Source of the DNA: Torymus aiolomorphi
Lineage: Eukaryota > Arthropoda > Insecta > Hymenoptera > Torymidae
NCBI GenBank assembly: GCA_036365515.1
Contig: CM070877.1
Location: 7,697,001-7,761,000 of the forward strand
Reading direction: 5' to 3'
DNA: 64,000 nt
Positions 48,231 through 62,930 of this stretch are shown one piece after another. The position numbers and the translations under genes are program-made. The notes under the pieces are model-generated. The model saw only the letters and a list, made by a program, of their open reading frames with translations. It made no database searches and was not told the origin of the DNA. Position 1 is the first letter of the stretch; each line of letters begins with the position of its first letter.

Positions 48231-51200
48231 GTAAACAATACCGCTTCATCATTATCGGATTCGCATAAACCGCGAGATGCGCATTTCAAAGTTCAATAAA
48301 CACATGAAAGATGCGCACCCCCGCCTCATAACTATACGTTGCGGGGAGAGCGCAGTTTTATCGCGGGGGAATTTAATGAAACGCTCGGATCGATTTTCTT
48401 AATAGGATTTCGAAGACGACATTAGCGTTGTATCAATATGGGAAGGAAGATGGAGGTTGGCCCCGCATCTACACTGCTGGGGGTTTATATCTCGCAAATT
48501 CGAAGCTGTGCTCGCGCAGCGTGTGCCCGATGATACTGGGGTGATGGAGTACTTGGAAGATTGAGGGAAATTTCGTTTTTCTGTCTCGGGTAATGGGTAG
48601 ATTTAATTTTCAGGATTGTTGGGCGGAGGGAATTGAAGTAGCTAAAATGGATATTTTTTTGCAGCTTTGTGTATATTTTTATATTTTCGTATGGTTACAA
48701 AAAGTTAATACGGGTTTACACTATCCTCTGCATATTTTATTAGTATACACGTTTCTTTATACTAACATTTATTCTATGAAATATTTTGTGTTGCTTTTTA
48801 TAGGAAAAGGCAGACAAATGTATGAAAACATGTATTAATATTTATCTTTTATGTCAGAATTTTCATTAAAATTCTCTCTTGGTAAATGAAAAGTATTTCT
48901 TTGAATAATTCCTAAAAGAAAATGGGGATCTACGAACAAGCTTTTTAGGATAACAGTTGGAAACAGCAGTATTTCGAAAGGGTCTCAGGTGGTGCATCTT
49001 ATCGATTGGCAGTGGTCGAAATATTTGGGGCCTGTTAACTGATCTCTCCGAAAATAAAAGTTCACCTATTTTCTTAGTTTGAAGTTGAAAAGTTTTTTTC
49101 TTAATCTATTTTTATTTACATTAATTACTTTAGTACTTTAACTTAGGAAGTTAATTAAAATTAATTACTTCAGTTTTTTAAACTAAACTAATAAAAGTTG
49201 ACGCATTCACTTATCTCGTAAAGAAAAAAAAGTTTCCTTATTCAATCTATTTTTACAGAAAGGAACGTGTTTATAATTCTACAAAATTCATTATCAAAAT
49301 ATATTACAAATTTATAATTTTGTTTCCAATAAATTATCAAAAATGTGATAATTTCTACTTCGAAAAAACTTAATTTCATTGAATTGTCAAATCAAGCTAT
49401 TCACCGTGAAAAGCATAATGTTTCATACCGCGAAGAATGAAACATTTCTCTTCATCTAAATATTCTAACCGTATAGAATCAAAGTTACTTCTCGAGAGAA
49501 TCAGCATAAGACGTACAACACGACCACCAGTAATCTCCAAAGCTTAACCATCCATAAAAAGGAGTCCGCGCATACACACACACAGACACACACATTTCAT
49601 CTCACCGCAGCCCGCAAGAACAGCAAATCTCTCTCTCTCTTCCGCACAAGCTGAAACAAATCCCCGCCGGCCGAACGCTATATGTATTATTCTTATTCGG
49701 GACCGGCTCGAACCGCAAAAAAGCGGAAGTGATAATCCGGGCGTTCGATTCGTTACGTCGCCGCTATATACACGCTGCTTTCTAAATATACGCGGGCCGC
49801 GTGAGCGCGCTTTTTTAAAACACCGCGCGAAAAGAGCTTCATACGGAATGCGTAATGCCTTCTGAGAATTCACCGGCGCGCTACTGTGTGTATGCGTAAG
49901 CTGGGAATAAAAATGTCTTTCGCGGGAGTGTTTGGAAAGCGGTTTCGTTGACAGGCTATAGTGGGTGTTTAGGTGATGATTTTGAAGAGTGATAGGAGGG
50001 TTTAAGGTTCCCGCCGAAATGTTTATAGAGGTATATGTTGTAATCGTAGTTATTATAAGATTTCTAAATAAGAGAAAAATATTAACAGCACGGTTTAACA
50101 ATTGTTAATAGACATATTTAGCGTAAAGAACTAGAGCACTTTCATTGCTTGTAATAATTGACTATTATTTTGTGACACTTAAAATATTTGAAAATCTTAG
50201 TGAATAGCGAGCATTCAAGAAATGTCGTGAGCACATTGTTTAAATGACATCATTACTGGACTCTAAATATGTATGTCAAATTGCATATTTCATGTATTAA
50301 TGTAGTAGGAAAAGTTAACATTTAAATTAATAATAACATTTTTTTATTTAATTTTATAAAAAACAAAACAAAAAATTTTGCAATATTAAAAATTAAATTT
50401 AAAATGACCTCATTAAGTAAAATTTTCTATAATATAAAATTGAGATTTCGAAACTTCGATAAACATGACAACAGCTGTCTAAATTAAAACCCGAAAAATC
50501 AAACTGATATGTATGAAAATTCACATTACAATGGATTAAAAAGCAGCCTGATGTGTTTATCCGTGCGGATAACGTAAATATTCCCGACCCGAGCGTATTT
50601 ATTTTCGGATGCACGAAATTATAATGGTTGATGAGGAATATAACAAATAAAAGGATTTTGGCAAGCGGTCATGACAACATTGTTTAAATAAACAAAAAAC
50701 ATTTTCCACAATAATCTCTGAGACTTAATCTCATTCAAATACTATTTTAAAAAGAAACCATTAATTGCATTCGATCAACACGACGACAGTGACATATATC
50801 GATTCATTTCAAATTCCCCCTCATTATTTCCGCTCCCGACCAACCTCTCATAAACAATCCCATACTTCAACGCTTCTTCGCGAGACTACCGAAGATACAT
50901 TCACAATGGGTTGGAGAAAAACATCCTCCCCTAATCAGACAGATCGATCCGCCCCGGCTAATTTGCAATTTGCCTTCGGCGTCGCCGGAAAAGTGCGTTC
51001 AGCGCGCAGCTGTCGATGCAGGCTTTTTATTCCTCGAGACGCGATAAATCCAGTGACCCACAAGTGCCAGTGACGCTGTGTACGTGTGTCTGTATGTCCC
51101 GAACTCTCGCGAAATGGAAAGAAGAGGGCGACGCGACCGTTTCATATATGCATTGTTCAAAGTGGGAGTTGTTGAGTTGGAATATCGATGTTTTCCGGGG

Positions 51201-52319
51201 TGTGTAAGTTGTTTTCCTTTTTAGTTTTTGAATGCGTTAGTAAATTAAAATCAATTTTTTTTTTATGGTATTCTATTTTTAATTGAGTGAACTGCTAATG
51301 TTAATTAAAGCATCTTTTTTTCGTCGATTACGGTTCACGATAAAATCTGTATTTTATCAATTCGTAATGAAATCTAGAATATAAAAAGTATATGCAACCG
51401 TCACTCTTGTCCCGAAAAAAATGTCTCACCTAGCCTGCATATCACACGGCCATCCATTCCTCGCACTCGGCATATTTACTGCCGAAAAAAAGAACAAGAC
51501 TCACCCCCTTTCAAGAACATTCCAGTTGCAAAAATTTCGCGCTGTTTTGTAGCGCGCGCGCGCGCGAGTTTTTTTGCATTTTTCTTCCGAAAACTGGGAC
51601 GCGCATGCGTCAGTGGGATATTATAATTAGAACGGGCACGGGTAAAGAGACGAGACGGTTTTGATGCTAAGGGCCGGGCACGAATTTATCTTTGTTTTTT
51701 AGGTGGAAAGTATTAATAGAGGTTGCAATTTGCAATTTGGGTGTATGTATATGTGTGTGTGGAAGGGAAATTAATGAGATGTGTATGGTATTTGAAAACG
51801 GGCGGTATATAATTGGGGTTTAGTGTAATGCGATATTTTATGAAAAGGGTGTACTGACGGTTCCGAGAATTAATCGTGGATAATCAATGATATGCGTATT
51901 GCAAATTGTTGGTTCAGCATTTCGTAATATTATGTTATGAATATGTTAATAAATGAGTTAATATAGATAACTATGTATTTATTTGTTTATATATTAATAT
52001 AGGTATATATTCTGATGTTCTACAATAAAGAGATACATTTATTGTGGTAGTCATCGTTTGTTAGCCTTTAAATAACTTTCTACGTAGCTTAAAAATACCG
52101 TATTTAAACATGTGAAAATAGATTTAAAGTAAAGCTTTCAAGCACACTAATCACGTATTATGTCTAAAACTAGTTGGATCATTTCGCAAACACGTCGGAG
52201 TAGAAAGTACACCACGTACAGCGTAAATTCGTAACATTCTCGGTTTAGACCGTATATTTAATCCAACTTCGTTTCATTTGATTTTATATACGAATGTGCA
52301 TGAATAAAGTCATCGGTAG
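48231..52319. other. Noncoding region
   Basis: Alternating AT-rich and CpG-containing DNA with no supported exon. The 185-codon minus-strand frame at 49544-50101 has no recognisable domain and overlaps CpG-patch and dinucleotide sequence. A CG run lies at 51551-51566. Confidence 0.4.
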
Positions 52320-52576
52320 CCTGGTAGAAATGCTAACCAACGGTTGATGAACCGTTCGGCAATTTTTAAATTAAAAACGTCAAACCAAGATTATGTTGCT
52401 ATTGTCGAGGAAGAATAACTATTTATACATGTGGAAATATTATATTGTAGATGCTTTAAAACATATAGTGATATAGTTTAAAATAGTTTTAATTAAATGT
52501 CTATGTTAATCTTAAGTAGAAATGCTTCCATTTGAGTAACATGTTAACCAACGAAGTTGGTCTATTTTCTACCAGG
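52320..52576. mobile_element. CCTGGTAGAAA element, copy 2 (complete)
   Basis: Terminal inverted repeat CCTGGTAGAAA at 52320-52330 with TTTCTACCAGG at 52566-52576. Subterminal CTAACCAACGGTTGATGAACC on the left and TTAACCAACGAAGTTGGTC on the right are the same motif class seen in copy 1. 257 bp, no ORF. The flanking duplication is not clear. Confidence 0.65.
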
Positions 52577-55500
52577 GTAATATTATGCAGAGCAAAACGG
52601 TTAATTTTAAAAGCGTGACCCATTTATTAGACAGAAAGTTTAATATAAGCGAAAACAGGTAAATCAAGTGGGACATTATTTTTAAATCAATTTCGTTTGA
52701 AATTTTCCTTCTAAACGAAGTATCTCTTGTCATTTAATTCCTATAAATTTATAATAATTCCTTTCTTCTTTTTTCGAGTGTTCTGTATACTTATGACTGT
52801 ATTAAACTTTTAAATCTGAGCTGCTACGACTGAAATAACTGCAAAATTCTTTGCATTCACATAGAAGTTATTCTTTTTTTAACAAATCTATAGGAAGAAA
52901 CTATAGTATCTTCAGAACCTTAAGTAATTGTACAAATGTCAAAATAAAAAAATCACCCGTAAAACTTCAACAACCCACAAGACTCCTCACCCACCGCATC
53001 GGCCCAGCCCAACACAGCCGCTGCGGCTTTTTCATCCGCGTTAATCTGCCGGGCGATCTACCGCGGAATCAGATCCCTCCCGACGCAAAAAGGACTCGGG
53101 AGGGTGAAGTAGGTTGAAACAGAGATAAAGCCGCCGGGGGAGAAGTTTAGCGTGCGCGCAAAATTACGCCGATAAATTGTGCTCTAGAGGGGAAGAATGC
53201 CTTCGATCGACGAAAAACAAGTTCCCTATATAACGCATGCGTGCGTGCGTGCGGAGGACCGAGCTTGCAGTGGAAGTATAAGCAAGGGCGGAGAGAAGTG
53301 TATTGTGTACTCCTTTTGCGGTTAGATTTGAAACATTAATGAATTTTTTTTTTCAGCTTTAGAAACGCTGGCAGGATGAATAACGCGAGAATTAATTGCC
53401 TTTTGTTTTGCAGCGCGGAGAGGAAAAGTCTTGTAAAAGTGAAATATGAAGCTTTTCCAGCAGTTATTGCTAGAAATATTTTCCCGTTGATGGTTATTGT
53501 ACTTGAAATGAAAAGATAATAAATTTTGAGAACTATTCTTGTATTAGGTGTATAAGGTTTTATCTGTACGGTAGGAGAGCTCATTCGATAAAAAGGGAAG
53601 ATAATATGTGTTATGGTACAAATGACTAGATGAAAAATGGTTTCGTTTGTCGACGTAATGAACCGATTTTCTCAATCTATTTATCTTATTTAATGAAAAT
53701 GCTCTAGCCTTGAACCACTAACAAGCATAAAAACAGCTTATTAAAAAATTACCTTATTTATCGCGCCTGTAAATGTGAGAAATAGATTAAAATCCTCCAT
53801 TCGTTCGTCGTTACAAAAATACCCAGCTTTTTCTCCATTTCTAATAAAGCTATCAATTTACGAACTTGAAAAGCACTCGCACAAGACGCACTACTTTCTT
53901 TTCCTTCTCTCACACCCACTCACACAAAAATACGTACACACATATATATACACGGTTACGTATGCATAAATTCCGTTTGCCCGCGTCCTCGAAGGCCGTG
54001 CGGGGTATATACACACGGAGCGGGAAGCGCAAGAGGATATCGGAGCGGCGAATTCGATTATCAGGAAGGGGCCGAGCTCGCGAGATATCGACTCTGGCGA
54101 AATGAAGATTCGATTAATTAGAAGGCCGACGGAGAGATAGAGATAGAGGGCGACGTATTTATGGTGGGGTACTTTTTCAATAGGGTTTCGCATGCAGGGG
54201 AAGAATATCCGCGATATTAAGGGAGGTGAATTATGGTATGGTATAGGTATGGGTAACGAGGATGGTAAATTAAAAATTCGGCGGAGGCTTTGTCGAATGA
54301 TGATTGGTGGTCTAATTCGACTGAGGGTATATAGTAGCGGGAAATTCCGTTTGATGGTGTGTATACGCACGCGCGATTACACGATTTTAATTAATGCGCG
54401 GAGAAAGAGCTAGCTTTCACGGAGAAGTAGGTCATTAGGGTATGTTTTTCCGGCTGCGTTAAATGTATCGAATGAAAATTGCACGACGGAAGAAGTGCGG
54501 GAAAAAGCTCTCGTGGAATTGTTTGCTCGTTAATTCGCGCGTTATCATTGTCATGCGCGTTTAATTTAAAAATGTTTTGACGAATCGGAAACTGCTGGAA
54601 TAACAAGTTTTTCGTTTTCACGAAGGAACGGGGTTGCTGCTGTTTCTATTGTCTCGTATTTCGTAGAGATACGAAAAGACCGGCGGAACATTAAAGTTGC
54701 GAGATGCGTTGTGACATAAACTGTTGAAGTACGGGAAAAGCTATCATGTTTTTGAAGTAATATAATGTGTTACGGAAATAATAAAAATGTCCATCGTTTT
54801 GTTTTAACTTTCTGAAGATCTTGAATTGCGCCATAGTTAAGTGGCGCAGCATATCTTTGCAAATATTTGATTATTCATTGGTTTAATACAAAGAACTGGA
54901 TATTTCATTTTGGTTTTCGAGTCCTTTTAAGTTTCTTCTTCTTTTTTTTTTTTTTTTTAATTTAAGCTGCATGTAAATCGAAATACACTTCTGTCCTACT
55001 TTTGACTATAAAGAAACCTTTATCAGATAAATTCTTTTCTTTCTGAACAGAAAGAATTTTTCTCCTCGCTTATATTTCTTCAATGATAATCTAAATAACG
55101 TGAAATAATCCTCTCTAATGAAATAGGCAGCATTGTCTTCGCGAGTTTCCAATACCAATCGCGTAATATCGAAAACCATAAATTATTGCGAGACTTCCAT
55201 CGCAATAGATTAAACTTATTGCGTTTCATATCGATTTTACTTTATTATTTTCATTATTTATATGCATAACTTTCCACTTTCCAATTCCCACCTTATAGTT
55301 ATTAAAATTTTGCAAAATGCATTCGATTGAACAATCGCGTTTAGGCCCTTACACTTGAGCTTTTCCAACGGAGAACCTTGTTTACTCCGCATTCTCTCTG
55401 CTCGCGATTGTTATATGGTCGACGCGGATAGGTCCTAACTTTCCAGCAAGTTAAGCACTCTGGAAGTAAATAAAAACACAAAAGATGTCCCCCGGCCAAC

Positions 55501-57723
55501 AACTTTGCCGCATTTCTGCTTACAAATCACACACACACATGAGTTTGGTCTTTATTTCTCCTCCTCTGAGTTTCAGACTAGCGGTACATAAAACAATTAA
55601 AGGAAAGGATTTAGTGGTGAATAAACGCTGATTCCAAGTAGTTTTCGGTTTAAAAATTGTTTTCTTGGAACATCATTATATCAGAAAATAATGAGCAACG
55701 TGGAAATATAAATAAGTCATCATAATAGAAATGAACAGATGAAAAAATGTTTGACGAAGCAACATTCAACAAATCATTACGTAGAATAAAATGTGCTTCG
55801 GAGAATTCCTCATCCAACGATAACTTTCTAAAAAATCAATAACACCAGGATTTCAAAGCTTCTGAATCTCACAGCTATAGACGCCTGCTGCCGACAAACA
55901 CTCCCCGAAGATGCATCAATTTTCCACCGCGCATCGATCCATCTATTCCTTTACGTCACCACACCTTGCAATCACGGCCCTATATATGTGTACAGCCCTA
56001 ATTCTTCCCTAGTCCCTTAATGCGTCTGCGGGGGCTGGTGTGCACGTGTATATACCAGGGTCATCCCTTTATCACGCGCGAAACCCTATCCCTCGAGCTG
56101 AGGGGGCTAACGATCTCTTCCTCTCGCAAATTGTTATTTAATGGCAAAACATATATGCTCGGTCGATCAAAAGCAAGAGAGAGAGGCTTATACGCGTACT
56201 TACTAGTGGAAAGCCGCACGTTACAATTGTACGTACCCGCGGTTGCCAGCAATGGGATGTAATAATTGTTCTTCAATTCCGTGAGAGAGATAGCAGAGGA
56301 GGAGTCGTCGCTGCGTGGCTGATGAAGGCGAGGATTAATCGCGGGTGCGCGATGAGCTGTCGAAGGGGTGGGGCTGGATATTCAAAGGCGTGAAAGTGAT
56401 CGTGGCTGAGATTACGCCATCTTTAAGGTGAGATAGTTTGACAAGTGTATGATGTCGTTTTAAAGTTGATTGAGGCGAAGAATTTAAATTATTTTTAACC
56501 TCGCGCGAAGAACTATACGGTAGAATATTTTTTGAGCGCTTCGATTAATAACAGGACGCATCTGTGTTTGTAGAGAAAAGGTTGTTGAAATTTAGTTATT
56601 TCGGAATGCCTCGTACTTCAAAATAAGCATATGCAGTAGAAACGTGCCTCAAATTCAGGTCGTTCATAAACAACGTCAAGCCCAAAATTTTACCGCCATT
56701 CATTTTTCTCGTCCTTTTAATCGTCATCCACAATATATATAAGGAACTTTTGTAAAGAAAAAAGTTAGCGGCATCCTTCTGAAAAATTCTCTCTCTCTCG
56801 TTTTGTCTTGCTTTCTGAAGCTAACTACCTTGAAAGTTTCTATAATCGGATTCTTACTTTTCTTAAGTCAATTCAGCCCGGCACGTCGCGGCACTTGTAA
56901 AAGTCGACATTTTATTTCAAAATGTCGCCTCCTTGTCTAATCTGCACTTAAGCCATTAACATAAACCCCACCGTGAATTAAAGCCATCGCTCGAGGTCGT
57001 GAAAAGTTTGAATTTTGATTTTAGAAGAAGCGGACACTGGAATGTTGTTACCGTACATAATGAAGTATAACATTGTTTTCTACGCCAGTCAACAAGATAA
57101 ATTGTGCTCGTGAAGGTAGTTAAAAATGCTCTTGTCCGTGTTGCGCGGCGGTCATTTTTCCCCCCGTGACGTTATTTTTCTTCGTCATCATTCGGAGTTT
57201 CATCATTCTTCCCTCGAACGCGCGTGATGTACAGCGAGGCCATTTTTATCCCCTCGGAGTAAAAGTTTCTCGAAGACAAGCTCAAAGCGCGCGTGAAAAA
57301 GTTCGCTGTACTGTTTTAATATTAATGGAAATGGTTTACCGAGCTAACTTCTGACCTGAATTCTCCGCTTGGGACACGACGAGGCATGTATCCCAGTTGT
57401 TTATTTTTGAAAGGTGTTTACTGGATAATCGGGTCGCATGAAAATTTTGGAATGATCTCCCGGGATAAAAATATTTTTCCCTGTCATTTGTCATTTTCAG
57501 GTGGGAATAATTTAAAGAGTGTAATAATTTAGCGAGCTTTATGTCGTTCGGATAAACTGAGATGCCGCTTTGTACACTGAGGTATCGATCGTGAAAAGAG
57601 TAAAAATATACAGACGATCAAATATTAACGATTTCTTCGATATTTTTTCATCGGTGATACTTTAACAATCAAAGGTTATTAAATCTTCTATAGCACTTTT
57701 GAAAACCAAAGTTACGAACATGT
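52577..57723. other. Noncoding region
   Basis: No supported gene. CpG-containing blocks at about 52980-53290, 53970-54120 and 56020-56350. GCATGCGTGCGTGCGTGCG tetranucleotide repeat near 53235-53252, preceded by CTATATAA. A T homopolymer lies at about 54942-54958. Confidence 0.4.
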
Positions 57724-57851
57724 CGTAATTTAGGGAGTAGTTTGGGTATACAGCCGATAACATTACCATAATTTTAGTAAGTAATATCATATACTTGATA
57801 AAGTTTTAACGACGTTATCGGCTTTATATTCCAACTACTAACTAAATCACG
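57724..57851. repeat. Small inverted repeat, 38-bp arms
   Basis: Arms at 57724-57761 and 57814-57851 are reverse complements with a few mismatches; the inner edge AGCCGATAAC is perfect. 52-bp AT-rich spacer. MITE-like, single copy here. Confidence 0.65.
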
Positions 57852-60800
57852 ACTCGGAACGGATGAGGTGAGATTAAATCCTACCCTATCCTAGCAAAAT
57901 TGACGATCATATATTTTTACATACGAGTAAACTCTAAATTATATAATTTGGTAGTTTGTCGATCTGTGACTATTTACACGAGCCAGCGAATTTCACGTAT
58001 TTTGAATTAATTTTATATTTAGTTTTACAGATTATATTTTCTCTAAAAATAATCAACACCGGCATTCCCTCTGTATATTTACTGCAGAATCTGAAGCTTT
58101 TTCTCTAATTCATACCAGCGAACGACTTTTCGTTTACGTATTTTTAGAGAATAACGGCAAAACTGTTCTCAAATATCAAGAACATAGGAGAACCGTCTTT
58201 CATTTAGTTATGCGAATGAAAAAATCCAAACGAAAGGCAGAAATATATTCAACGAAACTTGAAAAAAAAAAAAATTCATCCGCCGCAGACTTCGCCATAA
58301 ATTAGTGGCAACCTCGCAGGCTCGCAGCTCAATGAAGTAAAACTTCCATATATATACATATACACAGCACACAGTACACGCAGTCTCCGCCCAGCCCTTA
58401 AATAACGACGCCTGCGAGGTTTAGCGCGAGCGCGCGAGAGAAAGATTTTCCCGCCTAGCAACGCCCGCGCGCTTTTCCTCATATTTTCCACGCGCCGGCG
58501 CGCGCGCGACGTCGCCGCCGGCTGCGCTCTCACAAAAGGAATATTATTCCGCCTTTCGATCTCTTCTTTCTGTCTGTCTCCAACACACACGCGCGCACGA
58601 GCGCACAGAAAGTACAGCGTATGAAAGAAGTCGCAGTGTTTATACGTGTCGAAAGGGCACTTCCGTCGAAACCTGTTTCCTCGCGCGCGTGTGTAGCAAA
58701 TTGAAGAAAAGAGAGAGAGAGAGAGGGAAGAGATTAGTCGAGCGTTTTAGGGACATTAGCGGGGATGGCGAGGCGATTTGAACTGTTTAATTCGATTTCG
58801 TCGGTTACGGCGGTCGGGGGCTTTTTCATTAGGGATGTTGTTATGTGGCTGTTGGGAGAAAGCGTGTGGAGAATGGCCGAGGTCGAGTGCGAGAGGCGAT
58901 AAAAGTGGGCAAAGCTGGTTTAAGCTTTTAAGTTGTTTTCATAATTTTACGGAAGACGGGTGTAATGAGAATGGAAGCGAGTGTGCTTTAAAAGTCTGGA
59001 AAAAATTGGTTTTTCAACGTTTTCTTGCGGGAGTTGCTATGGAAGAAGCAGAAATTGTGGCAATTGTTACGTAAATAACCAGAGGTGTCATTAATTTTAA
59101 CCGGCTTAGATTGCGATACGTCAACGGTGAATGATTGTGCTGTAGGTCGCGTAATATTCACTTTAACGTGGACTACAAAAAATTGACTTATTATACGTCG
59201 GGTTGCCTATTTACGGGCAAAACTTGATGACGTTTGCTAGGCAGCAAATATAAGTTAAAGGAATATGTTTGCAGATGAGCGTACACCGTACCCAGGAATA
59301 TTTTTAATTAAAGTAGGGGAAAAAGCCGCTTCGAGGTGGCAAAAAGAAAATTAAAACGTACTATTGGCAGTCGAGCCATCGCGAGAGCTGACGTTTCGCA
59401 ATTCCGCATGCCATCAATCCTATACGACGAGTACTCGCGGTTTTTCAACTCTACTATTTCCATTTAACTCTAATTTAGGATTTTAGTAACAATAAAACAC
59501 TCGAAATGACAAATAACAGATCCTCTCTATTTCGCAATAATATTATTTCCCGAATATTAAATACCATTGTTATATTCCACAAAGTCATCGATACCATTTT
59601 CGCATAAACATCGGGACATTCGCCATTTGCAAACAATATTCCAAACGCAATCATAGCGCGAATTTTCGATACAGTTACAAAGGATGTTACGGTAAGCCGC
59701 CGGTTGGTCCCGATGAATTCGAGGTGGAAACTAAATCATTGAAATTGTTCGAATTAATTAAGCCACCCGCTAAGGATGCACGTCTCTGTGCAGACGTGTA
59801 CGAACGGTTACCGCAAGCCTTGCTCTAGTAATAATTATGATTAAAAATGTTGGTGAAATGCTGTGTAAAGTAAAAGCACATTTCCATTTACTTTTTCGTA
59901 ATGGCCACTTTTTCCGTTACAGAAATAAATTCCCCGCTTATGATACAGTTTACCGTTAATACGTTAACTTATTAAAAGAATGGATTCACTCAAATTTACA
60001 TAGTTCACCAGAGTAAAATATATAACGTAGGTTAAAAATCTCCAGCAATTTATCAATTAAACTACGACTCATCCATCTTCTAGTAATCTAGTACCATCCG
60101 TCTACTGGTTCGCTTACTTAATTTGAAATTGAAATGGTGAAAAATTTTCCAAATTGGCAAACGATGCAGTAATACCATTAATCATTCTAACTAAAGTAAT
60201 AATACAGAAAACATATCTAGGACAAATACATTCGCATCCTACTAAAATCCTAAACCTTAAACTTCAATCGATTATCCTGCTCTAAATCCACACCCATCCT
60301 TCCACAAAAAACAAAGAAAAACAAAACAATAGCTCCCAACTGAGAGAAAAAAAATTGCTCTCCTGCAATGCTAATGACCACTACAGCTTCCCTCCTCTCT
60401 CCCTTTCTCTTTCTCTTTCTCCGTTATAAATGGACATGCAGGTGCTCGCGGTTAACGAGCGCAATGAAAAATGGCGGGCGCGGCATATTTTAAACGCGCA
60501 TAAATCGATTCGCCCCGACACGCACGGCTGTCAAAGCGGAAATTCGGTCGGAAGCGATACGCGCTCGCTCGGCGTCCGCACGTCCGTTCAAAGCGAGCGA
60601 GCGCCACCCTTTTCTATTTCTGTTACTCGGCCGCGAGCGCCCTTGGATGGAGAGAAATGTATTTCTGGTTTTGGCGACCGTGCTAAAGACAGAGAGAGAG
60701 AGAGAGAGAGAGAGTGGTCGTGTTCTATAGCTGTGTTTCTTTGATGTGTGTGGGTGTTCTTTTTTTCTGTAATGTTGGTTGGGAGGTGGTGGGAGAATAT

Positions 60801-62666
60801 GTAGTTGGAAAGTAGTTGGATGATATAAAGTATGTTAGAACGAAGTAGAGATATTAAAGTTGTGGATTGAGGTAAAAAGTAGTAGTGTTTGAGCTGAAAG
60901 TAGACCATGATAATGTAGGATTATTAAGAAACGTTTTTAAAGTTAGAATTGAATAATAAGTTATTCGTTGTGATTGTAGGTTTAGAGAGAAAAGTGTTTT
61001 AGCCCTCTAGCGGATGATGGTTAAAGCTAGAGCCGAGGAAATTAACAGGTAGAACTTTTTGATTAACATATATGTATAAATACTTATAATACATGATTGT
61101 CAATACTATTGGATATAATTTTAGAATTGATAAAATACATAAGGAATTTTCATTAAATTATTTATAAGAACAGAACAATGTATAGCATCCCCCTGGTGGC
61201 TGATTTTAGAAGTTTCTTTGTTGGTTTATGAAGCAAGCAGATACGATTTGAAACATTCATAACGAAATTTAAAAATAACGCGAAAATTCGTCGGAACGTC
61301 TGATAAACACAGTCAGAACACAATGTCCACTTCAACAGTTTGTTTGAAGTTCGTGATTGGATTCACTTCGAGTCAGCTCGTTTCGAAAACAGCGTAATTT
61401 AGAATCGATCTCCGGAATTTTCGAAAACAAATATTTGGCCACCAGTTGACAAATGACAGGGGGAGTCAATTATCGTGGCCTAGTCTCTCTCTCTTTCTCT
61501 CCGGCTCCGCTGTAATTTGGCCCAAGTTCAAAATGCGTTAGTCAAGTTATGCGAGAATCATAATATTAATGTAGTCAATTTTTGGATTTACCGTTTATGT
61601 TTGCTCGCGCAAGAATGAACTAGAAATGCGTGATAAATAATATTTGCAAACTATATATTCGAATTCGCTCTCTGCGTGAACTGCGTTACGTAAATTTGCC
61701 TTACGTTAACAATTCTTTTTGCATTTTTATAATACTATCTAAATCCATGCGCGCTCCATGTACTTTTTTTTATTAAACATGTTAAGAATAATTTATTCGT
61801 TATAAGCCGAACATCTTTTTCGTTTAATTTTAATGCATCTTTAATAATTGATATAATACTGCAGTACATTTACCCTTAACCAATACTAAATTTTGAGGTT
61901 AGAAACTATAAGCTATATTCGAATATTTTTTTGTTCATGAAGTATTAAATAAAGAATAGAATCTGAACATAATATTGACAAAATTTATTTTAAAGAATCT
62001 CTTTTAATTTTAATCCCAATTCTCGAAATTTTCTTTTTGCTAAAATTAAAAATTTGCTTATTGTTTGGAATCTTACCGCCCAATTCAATAACTAATCGTA
62101 TTGTGTTTTACTTCTGTCCATCACTTTAACAAACAATTATAATGTGTTATTTATTTTTTAAGTTACAACCAACATTAATTTAATTATTATTTATTTAATT
62201 AATACTTTTCATTTTAAGCATTTCATTCCAATAAATAATAATCATCAAATAAAAATGCATATTTAATTTTAAATTCTCGCGCCTTTTATCCAAGAGCCAA
62301 TCACAAATCAAATCTATAGAGGTTTCCCATCTTCAGGTCATCACTTTTTTAAGAAGGGAAAAACCTATAAATTTGAATTTCGCGCCTTTATTAACCTGCC
62401 AATCATTTATTACTGTATCGCCCTTCATTTTTCGAACCTAATAACTCTTCGACAAAGAATCGTGACATGCCCATGGCATCCCGATTCTTGGTAGAATCCA
62501 CATTCCGCTCTTCCCCCTCTGGATAGAAAACATGAATTATTGATTCGCCCATACAAATTTCCGTACAACTCCCGAAATCGAAAAATCTGCATAGCTATCG
62601 ACCACTTTCTGACCAAGCCATCCATCCCCCTCCTCCAAAAACAAAAACAAAATCCCGCCCCACTCC
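57852..62666. other. Noncoding region
   Basis: No supported gene. CpG-dense block 58370-58620, GA microsatellites at about 58708-58724 and 60689-60712, CpG-rich unique sequence 60440-60620. AT-rich from about 61700 to 62300. Confidence 0.4.
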
Positions 62667-62930
62667 TATAAATAGCATCGACTTATTAGCTCCTCCCCCT
62701 TCTTCCTCTCTCTCTCAGTGTTGTTGATCTCCCACTCTCAGCGGGTTCGCGACCGAGAAAATTTCTTTAGCTCTATAGACGTGTCCCAGTTGCGCGCAAG
62801 TGGACTGCCACCGCCGCGTATACAGACTATCGACTGCCACTGCTGCTTGCATTGTGCACCCGCGCGTACGTCTTTGAGATGTAAATGCAAAGGTTCAACG
62901 GAAAAATACGCTCGCGCGTAGGTACTCGGT
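62667..62930 (+). promoter_or_regulatory. Weak candidate promoter and leader
   Basis: TATAAATA at 62667-62674, a CT-rich stretch, then TCAGTG at 62715-62720, and a CpG-containing segment that ends near a TAG|GTACTC donor-like site. TATA-to-initiator spacing (about 50 bp) is too long for a classic pair. The 67-codon frame in the segment has no domain and starts with a non-ATG codon. Confidence 0.2.

Noticed and set aside
49544..50101. Minus-strand 185-codon frame, longest in the window
   Set aside because: No recognisable domain, spans microsatellite and CpG patch sequence, and has no splice or promoter support.
62718..62921. 67-codon frame near a TATA-like box
   Set aside because: Non-ATG start, no domain, Cys/Arg content follows CpG-rich DNA.
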